Shown here piece by piece: positions 57,690-64,000 of a stretch of DNA of 64,000 bases. The stretch is taken from positions 3,204,001-3,268,000 of the forward strand of contig NZ_CP152003.1 of the NCBI RefSeq assembly GCF_038595065.1, given 5' to 3'. The notes beneath the pieces are model-generated. The model was given only the letters and a program-made list of their open reading frames with translations. It was not told the origin of the DNA and made no database searches. The translations under genes were made by a program, and so were the position numbers. This stretch comes from Sutcliffiella sp. FSL R7-0096 (lineage in GTDB: Bacteria > Bacillota > Bacilli > Bacillales > Bacillaceae_I). Each line of letters opens with the position of its first letter. Position 1 is the stretch's first letter.

Positions 57690-58994
57690 TTACTCAGATG
57701 CCCTATCTGCGTTCTTTTGGGCTTCTTCTATAACTTCTTGTGGAGATAATTCTCCCAAGTACATTCCTTGTAGGTGATCTTCAAAAACTGTTTTAGTTGT
57801 TGGTGAACCATCTCCAAAGTGAACAAGCAATAAGTAAGGAGTGGACTCCTTTTCTACAGCGGCTGCAATTTCATTTACAATGGGGTGTGATGGATTGACT
57901 CCATTAATAGCACCTAAGCGATTAAGTTCATCTGCAAATAACTGACCAAACTCTTGGCTAGCTAAGAACTCCATGAATAATAACGCCTCTTCCTGATGTT
58001 TAGTGTTTTTAACCACACCATATGAACCATCTACCCATGTTGTAACAGGAGCATTTCCACCTTTTTCTTCTGCAAGGGATGGTATAACCCCTAGATTCAT
58101 ATCTGGTATATTACTTTCAAATGTCTCAAGTCGATAGCTACCATTGATATACATTGCTGCCTGCTCTGAATAGAACATTCTCTGTGCATCTTGATCATCT
58201 AGAGCAATAAAGTCTTTTGGAAAATACTGTTCAAGTTGCTTCATTCGGTTAACAGATTCAACGAACCTAGCGTCTTTTAAATCTGCAGACCCAGCTAAAA
58301 TCTCTTCAACAAACTCATTACCATTATATGCCGGAGGAGCAATCACTCCATGTACTAAGGAAAGTACGTAAGCAGCTCTACCACTTTGTGCAATAGGGAC
58401 TACACCTGCCGCATTTAATTTATCAGAAACTTCTAAAAATTCCCCCCATGTCTCTGGTACTTCAAGGTGGTGCTCTTCAAAAATATCTTTATTGAAGAAA
58501 ATAACTCCTGCATTAAGGGCCAATGGTACTCCATAAACCTTTCCGTCACTACCTTTTGCTGCATCCAGGAAATCTTCATTTATTTCATCAAGACCAGGAA
58601 CCCCTTCTAAAGGTACTAAATAATCACTATCAGCTACACTTGCAGCTCCTTGATATGGGCGTAATTGCACAATATCAGGCCCAGTACCACTAACTAATGC
58701 ATTATTAAGAATTGTGTTATATTCCGTTGATTGAAAAGGTTCAAATTTCACTCTTATATTAGGATGAATAGATTCAAATTTTTCAATGAATACTTCATAT
58801 GCTTCTCGGTCTTCCGCTCTCCAGCTATACATTACTAATTCAACTTGTTCTTCTGATTCCACGTTCCCCTGATCATTTGTTTGATTATTGTTTGAAGTAT
58901 TTTCTTGATTGTTTACATTAACAGTCGCGCAGCCCATCAGAAAGATACTTACACTCAAAAAACAAATCAATAACAATGAAAAATGCTTTTTCAT
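57690..58994 (-). CDS. Sugar-binding lipoprotein (ABC transporter substrate-binding protein)
   Basis: Extracellular receptor of the importer. 434 residues from the ATG at 58994 (AGGGGTGG 5-7 nt upstream). Lipoprotein signal peptide MKKHFSLLLICFLSVSIFLMGC (Cys about residue 22), acidic linker, then a family-1 solute-binding fold (VELVMYSWRAEDREAYEVFIEKFESIHPNIRVKFE; AMYINGSYRLETF). Carbohydrate-type by similarity; the exact sugar is not readable. No ATPase is encoded, so a shared MsmX-type ATPase would be needed. Confidence 0.9.
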   Translation of the reverse strand: MKKHFSLLLICFLSVSIFLMGCATVNVNNQENTSNNNQTNDQGNVESEEQVELVMYSWRAEDREAYEVFIEKFESIHPNIRVKFEPFQSTEYNTILNNALVSGTGPDIVQLRPYQGAASVADSDYLVPLEGVPGLDEINEDFLDAAKGSDGKVYGVPLALNAGVIFFNKDIFEEHHLEVPETWGEFLEVSDKLNAAGVVPIAQSGRAAYVLSLVHGVIAPPAYNGNEFVEEILAGSADLKDARFVESVNRMKQLEQYFPKDFIALDDQDAQRMFYSEQAAMYINGSYRLETFESNIPDMNLGVIPSLAEEKGGNAPVTTWVDGSYGVVKNTKHQEEALLFMEFLASQEFGQLFADELNRLGAINGVNPSHPIVNEIAAAVEKESTPYLLLVHFGDGSPTTKTVFEDHLQGMYLGELSPQEVIEEAQKNADRASE

Positions 58995-59075
58995 CAAATC
59001 CACCCCTAAATAGTTTATTTACCTTTGCTCACTTACCATTTTTCACATACAATCCTTATCTTTCTAAAAAATATA

Positions 59076-59987
59076 TTATTCGTATTTGGAAAGTTCAATC
59101 GCAGCCCTTACTTTTCCATCTGTTTTTTCAAGTAAGCGTTCGGCCTGGCTCCTAGTCACTTTTCCCAATATCATCACTAGTCCTTTTTTTACATCGTAAT
59201 CCGTTTCTTCCAGAATAAAAACTGATTCTTCATGGGCTGCATTTGTAAGTGTTTTGATGATATTTATTGCCCTGCCTTTTAGTTTTTCATTACTTACGTT
59301 CATATCAACCATTAGGTTTTCGTAAACTTTTCCTAACTTTACCATTGATACGGTGGTCAACATATTTAATATCATCTTATGTGCGCTCGCGGCTTTCAAT
59401 CTAGTGGACCCAGCTATTACTTCAGGTCCCACAGGCACGTCCAAAGACACATCACAAAGGTAACTTAATTCCGAATTATGATTGCATGTTAAACCTACAG
59501 TGTTGGCACCACAGCTATTTGCATAATTAATTGCTCCTAATACATATGGTGTTCTACCACTGGCTGCAATCCCCACTACGACATCGTTAGACGTAATCTG
59601 TTCTTTCTTGAGATCCCCCGCCCCTCTATCCGCATCATCCTCAGCACCTTCTACTGCTTGGAAGATAGCATCATATCCACCGGCAATGATACCTTTAATC
59701 ACTTCTGGATCTGTCCTGAATGTAGGTGGACATTCTACTGCATCCAATACACCCAACCTGCCGCTAGTTCCAGCACCGATATAAATCAATCTCCCCCCTT
59801 TTTTTAATGCCTCGAAAATTATCTCTATACTAATTTCAATTTGTGGAAGTATGTATGAAATTGCTACAGGGACAGAATGATCTTCTTCATTCATTAACAG
59901 TAGAATTTCTCTTGTTGAAAGATTGTCAATATTTCTAGTTCGTTCATTTCGTGATTCTGTCATAAGCGTAGATAAAGTATCTTTCAT
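59076..59987 (-). CDS. murQ: N-acetylmuramic acid 6-phosphate etherase MurQ
   Basis: Cleaves the lactyl ether of MurNAc-6-phosphate to GlcNAc-6-phosphate and D-lactate. 303 residues, SIS domain with GGRLIYIGAGTSGRLGVLDAVECPPTF (catalytic Glu in VECPPT), GGYDAIFQAVEGAEDD and AGSTRLKAASAHKMILNMLTT. First gene of the operon, start ATG at 59987, promoter at 60033-60061. Full length for the family. Confidence 0.94.
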   Translation of the reverse strand: MKDTLSTLMTESRNERTRNIDNLSTREILLLMNEEDHSVPVAISYILPQIEISIEIIFEALKKGGRLIYIGAGTSGRLGVLDAVECPPTFRTDPEVIKGIIAGGYDAIFQAVEGAEDDADRGAGDLKKEQITSNDVVVGIAASGRTPYVLGAINYANSCGANTVGLTCNHNSELSYLCDVSLDVPVGPEVIAGSTRLKAASAHKMILNMLTTVSMVKLGKVYENLMVDMNVSNEKLKGRAINIIKTLTNAAHEESVFILEETDYDVKKGLVMILGKVTRSQAERLLEKTDGKVRAAIELSKYE

Positions 59988-60003
59988 AACATCACCAAAC
60001 TCC

Positions 60004-60027
60004 TGAAAATTTTAAAATTATATTTCA
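60004..60027 (-). promoter_or_regulatory. Candidate operator of the murQ operon
   Basis: Inverted repeat TGAAAnnnnn...TTTCA (TGAAAAT / ATTTTCA type) of 24 bp, spanning the likely transcription start of murQ. Position and symmetry fit an RpiR/MurR-type binding site. The match is by symmetry only. Confidence 0.45.
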
Positions 60028-60032
60028 ATTTA

Positions 60033-60061
60033 ATTGTAAGTAAACCGAAAGAAAATTTCAA
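60033..60061 (-). promoter_or_regulatory. Likely sigma-A promoter of the murQ operon
   Basis: TTGAAA (60056-60061), 17-nt spacer, TACAAT (60033-60038) on the minus strand. 46 nt upstream of the murQ ATG. Confidence 0.65.
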
Positions 60062-60102
60062 CACTATTTTTAAAATTCTGTAAATATAATTCAGCATTAA
60101 AA

Positions 60103-60135
60103 AAAGTAACCCTATTTTAATAATAGGATTACTTT
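60103..60135 (-). terminator. Rho-independent terminator of mtaB
   Basis: Stem AAAGTAA-CCTATT/AATAGG-TTACTTT followed on the minus strand by a TTTTTTT tail. Confidence 0.8.
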
Positions 60136-60144
60136 ATAGTACAC

Positions 60145-61509
60145 TTATGAACTCAAACGAACACTCTCTTCTTCCAAGCGTGGTGCATCCTCAAGCACGC
60201 GGACGAATTGACCTTCGTTGTATGGATAACCAGCTTTGGCAATTTTTACTTTAACAAGCTTGCCGACCATTCCTTCTGTTGCAGGGAAAACCACTTTCAA
60301 ATAGTTGTCTGTGTATCCAACATATAGTCCTTGGTCTGGTGCTTCTTTATAGATTTCTTCCGGAATGACTTCCAATACTTCGTCTTCAAAAGTGGATGCA
60401 TATTCTTTTGCCAGTTGATCAGAAAGTGCAATCAGGCGATGAACTCGCTCATTCTTCACTTCTTCATCCACTTGATCGGTCATTCTCGCTGCTGGAGTTC
60501 CTGTACGTTTGGAGTACGGGAATACATGCAGCTCAGAGAATTTATGTTCTTTAATGAAATTGTACGTTTCCATGAACTCTTCTTCTGTTTCACCAGGGAA
60601 TCCCACAATTACATCGGATGTAATCGCAAGCCCAGGTAATGCTTCTTTCAAACGGTCTAGTCGTTCTGCAAAGAACTCCATCGTGTATTTACGACGCATT
60701 CTCTTAAGTACCGTATTTGAGGCTGATTGAATAGGGATATGGAGATGGCGGACAATTTTATCGGAATTGTTCAGTACTTCAATTACTTCATCCGTGATTT
60801 GACTTGCCTCAATGGATGAAATACGGATACGCTTTAAGCCTGTCACTTTTTCATCCAATTCACGAAGAAGCATGGCAAAGTTGTAATCCTTCATGTCTTC
60901 TCCGTAACCGCCTGTGTGGATTCCGGTCAGGACGATCTCCTTGTATCCTGCATCTACAAGTTGCTGTGCTTGAGTGACAACCTCTTGTGGATCGCGGGAA
61001 CGCATAAGGCCGCGAGCCCAAGGGATGATACAGAAGGTACAGAAGTTATTGCAACCTTCTTGGATCTTCAGGGAAGCACGGGTACGGTCTGTAAATGCCG
61101 GTACGTCCAACTCTTCATAAACACGAGCCTTCATGATGTTTCCAACGCCATTAATTGGCTGGCGCTCCTGTTTGAATTGCTCGATATAATCAAGCATTTT
61201 CACACGGTCCTGCGTACCAACGACAACATCCACTCCAGGAATCGCCATGATCTCTGCAGGAGAAGTTTGCGCATAGCATCCAGTTACACAGATGACTGCA
61301 TCCGGGTTCTTACGGATCGCACGACGGATGACTTGACGGCTCTTTTTATCTCCGGTATTCGTAACGGTACAGGTATTGATGACATACACATCTGCCGTAC
61401 CTTCAAATTCTGTACGTTCATAATCATTTGCTTTGAAAAGCTGCCAGATAGCTTCTGTTTCATAATGGTTCACTTTACACCCTAGTGTGTGAAAGGCAAC
61501 AGTTGGCAT
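60145..61509 (-). CDS. mtaB: tRNA threonylcarbamoyladenosine methylthiotransferase MtaB (YqeV)
   Basis: Radical-SAM enzyme converting t6A37 to ms2t6A in tRNA. 454 residues from the ATG at 61509 (GAGGTGG 5-8 nt upstream; GTG 9 nt further is too near). N-terminal UPF0004 domain with 3 Cys (TLGCKVNHYE, TCTVTN, VTGCYAQ), radical-SAM motif CNNFCTFC (about residues 154-161), C-terminal TRAM domain. Matches yqeV order beside rsmE and prmA. Confidence 0.95.
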   Translation of the reverse strand: MPTVAFHTLGCKVNHYETEAIWQLFKANDYERTEFEGTADVYVINTCTVTNTGDKKSRQVIRRAIRKNPDAVICVTGCYAQTSPAEIMAIPGVDVVVGTQDRVKMLDYIEQFKQERQPINGVGNIMKARVYEELDVPAFTDRTRASLKIQEGCNNFCTFCIIPWARGLMRSRDPQEVVTQAQQLVDAGYKEIVLTGIHTGGYGEDMKDYNFAMLLRELDEKVTGLKRIRISSIEASQITDEVIEVLNNSDKIVRHLHIPIQSASNTVLKRMRRKYTMEFFAERLDRLKEALPGLAITSDVIVGFPGETEEEFMETYNFIKEHKFSELHVFPYSKRTGTPAARMTDQVDEEVKNERVHRLIALSDQLAKEYASTFEDEVLEVIPEEIYKEAPDQGLYVGYTDNYLKVVFPATEGMVGKLVKVKIAKAGYPYNEGQFVRVLEDAPRLEEESVRLSS

Positions 61510-61519
61510 GTTTTCCACC

Positions 61520-62272
61520 TCACATTAATTCAAAATGATACGAAATGGCGGCAAGCGCATATAGCGGTGCCGTTTCCGTCCTTAATATTCTTGGCCCAAG
61601 AGCACAAGGAACAAATCCATGCTCCAAAAGTCGATCAATTTCTTTTTCTGTCAGGCCCCCTTCAGGACCGAACACACATAAAATCGATTCACCATGTTTC
61701 ATCTTTTGGAGAGTGGAGGCAAAAGCTGCATGCTCCCCTTCTTTTGCACTCTCTTCATAGGCGACAATCTTATAAGTATAGTTTTTGCTCTTCTCTAAAA
61801 GCAGGGCTAGTGAAGCAGTCTCCTCTACAACAGGCACCATCGAACGATGTGACTGCTCAGCCGCTTCTTTGGCAATCTTATTCCAGCGTTCCACTTTCTT
61901 TTTGCCCTTTTTTTCGTCCCACTTCACTATCGAACGAGCAGCATTAAAAGGGATAAACGACTCTGCTCCGAGTTCTGTTCCCTTTTGTATTACTAACTCC
62001 AATTTATCCCCTTTAGGCAGCCCGTTCGCAATCGTAACACGAACTGGAATTTCCGTTTCAGCCTTTATCCATTCTACAATATCCGTCACTACCATATCAT
62101 TGGTAATTTCAGCAATTTTGCAAAGGGCCGTCTGCCTGGTTTCCGAACAGCTGCAAAGAAGTTGATCGTCAACGCTCATCCTCATAACCCGAACTATATG
62201 ATGAACATCTTCCCCTGTAATAGTTATGGATGTATCATCTATTTGATTGGAGTCAATAAAATAACGTTGCAC
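61520..62272 (-). CDS. rsmE: 16S rRNA (uracil(1498)-N3)-methyltransferase RsmE
   Basis: SPOUT-family methyltransferase. 250 residues from the GTG at 62272 (MQRYFIDSN; CGAGGGTG about 5-8 nt upstream; the GTG at 62281 is inside that site). C-terminal knot: SILCVFGPEGGLTEKEID and ALGPRILRTETAPLYALAAISYH. Order yqeU-like. Confidence 0.93.
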   Translation of the reverse strand: MQRYFIDSNQIDDTSITITGEDVHHIVRVMRMSVDDQLLCSCSETRQTALCKIAEITNDMVVTDIVEWIKAETEIPVRVTIANGLPKGDKLELVIQKGTELGAESFIPFNAARSIVKWDEKKGKKKVERWNKIAKEAAEQSHRSMVPVVEETASLALLLEKSKNYTYKIVAYEESAKEGEHAAFASTLQKMKHGESILCVFGPEGGLTEKEIDRLLEHGFVPCALGPRILRTETAPLYALAAISYHFELM

Positions 62273-62287
62273 GATCTTCACCCTCGC

Positions 62288-63229
62288 TTATTCTTCTTTT
62301 TTGGCGATAAATGCCACCCAATCTTCCATCATCATCGTTTCTTCAATTTTGAAGCCTGATTTGATGAGGGCGTCTTTCACTTCCTGCTTTTTCATGCTGA
62401 TGATTCCTGAGGAGATAAATGTCCCTCCATTTTCTAGGACGCGGTACACATCATCTGTGAAACGGACAATAACCTCTGCCAAAATATTAGCAACAACTAC
62501 ATCAACAGGACCTTCTACATTTTTTAGTAGGTTATTTTGTTTCACTGTCACTGTTGGATGCACTTTGTTCAATTTGATATTCAGTTTAGCAGATTCCACT
62601 GCCACGTCATCGAGATCAAGAGCCAGAACTTCCTTCGCATCAAGCATGGCTGCAGCGATACTTAAAACCCCGGAACCTGTACCTACATCAATCACTTTAT
62701 CTTGTGGCTTGACGGTTCTTTCGATCGCCTGTATGCAAAGTACCGTTGTCGGGTGGGTACCCGTTCCAAACGCCATCCCCGGATCAAGCTCGATGATCTT
62801 CTCATCAGAGCTTACTGGTTCGTACGTCTCCCACGTAGGCACGATAGTAAACTTCTCAGAAATTTTCACAGGATTGTAGTACTTTTTCCAAGCAGTTGCC
62901 CATTCTTCTTCGTTCACTTCACTGATGGAGATATTGTTTAATCCAAGGTCAATATCATAAACCAACAGATTATTGATTGCGTCCTTTATCCCTTCCACTG
63001 TTTCACCTAAAAAACTGTTTACAGGAAGGTACGCTTTCATTACGACACCTTCTTCGGGGTAGTCATCTGGATTGAGTTGGTATATCTCCCCGAACTGATC
63101 TTCTCTTTCTTTTGTAAGTTCAAAAGGGTCCTCTATGACCACTCCACTCGCCCCTGCTTCGTGAAGTATATGAGAGATCGGTTCTACCGCCTCATTAGTT
63201 GTATGGATACTAATTTCTGACCATTTCAT
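62288..63229 (-). CDS. prmA: Ribosomal protein L11 methyltransferase PrmA
   Basis: Trimethylates L11. 313 residues: N-terminal substrate-binding part and SAM-binding domain with [16 protein letters not shown] (about 177-192) and [16 protein letters not shown]. Stop overlaps nothing; 15 nt before rsmE start. ATG at 63229. Follows dnaJ by 46 nt. Confidence 0.95.
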   Translation of the reverse strand: MKWSEISIHTTNEAVEPISHILHEAGASGVVIEDPFELTKEREDQFGEIYQLNPDDYPEEGVVMKAYLPVNSFLGETVEGIKDAINNLLVYDIDLGLNNISISEVNEEEWATAWKKYYNPVKISEKFTIVPTWETYEPVSSDEKIIELDPGMAFGTGTHPTTVLCIQAIERTVKPQDKVIDVGTGSGVLSIAAAMLDAKEVLALDLDDVAVESAKLNIKLNKVHPTVTVKQNNLLKNVEGPVDVVVANILAEVIVRFTDDVYRVLENGGTFISSGIISMKKQEVKDALIKSGFKIEETMMMEDWVAFIAKKEE

Positions 63230-63275
63230 TCATACCAACTCCAATCCTGACTTAATGATAGCTATTAACACTTAT

Positions 63276-64000
63276 TTATTCACCTTTAAGGACACGTTTT
63301 ACTTTTGCAAAGAAGCTGTCTTCCTGCTCATCCGGCGCTTGCCCACTTGTTTCCGCAAATTCGCGTATCAACTGTTTTTGTTTCTCGGACAGTTTTGTAG
63401 GGGTGATCACACGGATCTTGATATGCTGATCTCCTTGGCCATAGCCGCGGACATTGGCAATACCTTTTCCTTTTAGACGGAAGTTAGTACCTGTTTGCGT
63501 CCCACCAGGTACTTTCAATTTCACTTTCCCGTGCAAGGTCGGCACTTCCACCTCATCACCAAGTGCTGCCTGAGCAAAAGTTATCGGCATTTCGCAGTAC
63601 ACATCATCGCCGTCCCTTTCAAAGAACTCGTGCCTGCGAACATGGAATACAACATATAAGTCCCCAGCAGGACCGCCGTTCACTCCAGCTTCCCCTTTTC
63701 CAGCTACGCGCAATTGTTGTCCTTCATCCACACCAGCCGGGATGTTGACTTTGATTTTATTGCGTTTCTTCACACGGCCTGCGCCATGGCATGTTGTACA
63801 TTTGTTGGGAATGGACTTTCCTGAACCATTACATTTTGAACAGGTTCTTCTGTTTACAATTCGTCCAAATGGAGTGTTTTGTTCCACACTTTCCTGCCCG
63901 GTTCCTCGGCAATGTGAACATGTTTCCACTTTTGTACCGGGTTTTGCTCCTGTTCCTGAACATGTATCACATGTTTCTTCAACAGGAATTTCAATGGTCG
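63276..64000 (-). CDS. dnaJ: Chaperone DnaJ (partial, C-terminal part)
   Basis: Co-chaperone of DnaK. Only the zinc-finger and C-terminal domains lie in the window: repeats [47 protein letters not shown] (CXXCXGXG), then the peptide-binding beta domains, ending [15 protein letters not shown]. The frame continues past the right edge; the J domain and G/F stretch are outside. An internal ATG at 63929 is not the start. Confidence 0.97.
   Translation of the reverse strand, partial: TIEIPVEETCDTCSGTGAKPGTKVETCSHCRGTGQESVEQNTPFGRIVNRRTCSKCNGSGKSIPNKCTTCHGAGRVKKRNKIKVNIPAGVDEGQQLRVAGKGEAGVNGGPAGDLYVVFHVRRHEFFERDGDDVYCEMPITFAQAALGDEVEVPTLHGKVKLKVPGGTQTGTNFRLKGKGIANVRGYGQGDQHIKIRVITPTKLSEKQKQLIREFAETSGQAPDEQEDSFFAKVKRVLKGE

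Noticed and set aside
54137-60061. Search for a MurNAc kinase or MsmX-type ATPase inside the operon
   Set aside because: No frame with kinase or ABC ATPase motifs is present in the region; absence reported in findings.
63276-63929. Separate 217-residue zinc-finger protein
   Set aside because: The frame stays open to the window edge and encodes two more CXXCXGXG residues; it is the C-terminal part of DnaJ.

Overview
The window is chromosomal DNA from a Bacillaceae species (Bacillus sensu lato). Its gene order closely follows the Bacillus subtilis stretch from dnaJ through rpsU, glyQS, dnaG-sigA, ispH, zur, ispG and sodA to the pst operon. Gene content (yqfC, yqfD, sigA, ccpN, a glycine T-box), ribosome binding sites of the AGGAGG type and frequent TTG/GTG starts all fit. 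Several insertions, dispersed repeats and lineage-specific genes show that it is not B. subtilis itself. I could not name the species from sequence alone.

Layout, left to right. 1-3,430: phosphate uptake operon pstS-pstC-pstA-pstB (minus strand, pstB cut by the window edge) behind a very regular PhoP box. 3,500-10,000: pbpA, an MFS transporter (yqgE), sodA, a 6-phosphofructokinase outside its usual pyk context, and a DUF456 protein. 10,000-14,500: a Na+/phosphate symporter with PhoU-like tail, a DUF1189 protein, a YqfZ-like LysM-type protein and ispG. 14,500-18,700: yqfX and yqfW, then a zinc uptake unit znuC-znuB-zur with a Zur box and a 56-residue small gene downstream. 18,700-27,600: an orphan histidine kinase, yqfT, nfo, cshB, a VrrA-like protein, ispH, yqfO, trmK, cccA. 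28,000-35,150: an acyl-CoA dehydrogenase, a membrane protein, the macromolecular synthesis genes yqxD-dnaG-sigA, ppsR and ccpN. 35,500-45,700: glyQS with its T-box, recO, yqzL, era, cdd, dgkA, ybeY, pgpH, phoH. 45,700-51,300: sporulation genes yqfD/yqfC, the sigma-W operon nfeD-floA plus a third gene, yqeY and rpsU. 51,400-60,100: accessory region with a flavin-reductase pseudogene, a yqeW-type phosphate symporter, deoC and a six-gene operon murQ-ABC sugar importer-HAD-rpiR. 60,100-64,000: mtaB, rsmE, prmA and the 3' part of dnaJ.

How genes work together: the left end is dominated by phosphate economy (Pst, a PhoU-tailed symporter, a second symporter further right). The zinc unit couples import with its repressor. 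The central part holds replication, transcription, RNA maturation, isoprenoid (IspG, IspH) and cell-envelope functions that are usually essential or near-essential. The murQ operon looks like an acquired route for N-acetylmuramic-acid-type sugars that uses an ABC importer instead of the usual PTS permease.

Most notable non-genic signals: a family of six ~120-130 bp elements that keep the same orientation relative to the preceding gene and show compensatory base changes in several stems, suggesting an RNA-level element; a ccpN reading frame that has no ATG/GTG/TTG start ahead of its DNA-binding domain; a 21-bp tandem repeat; and a 52-bp tandem repeat upstream of the zinc operon.
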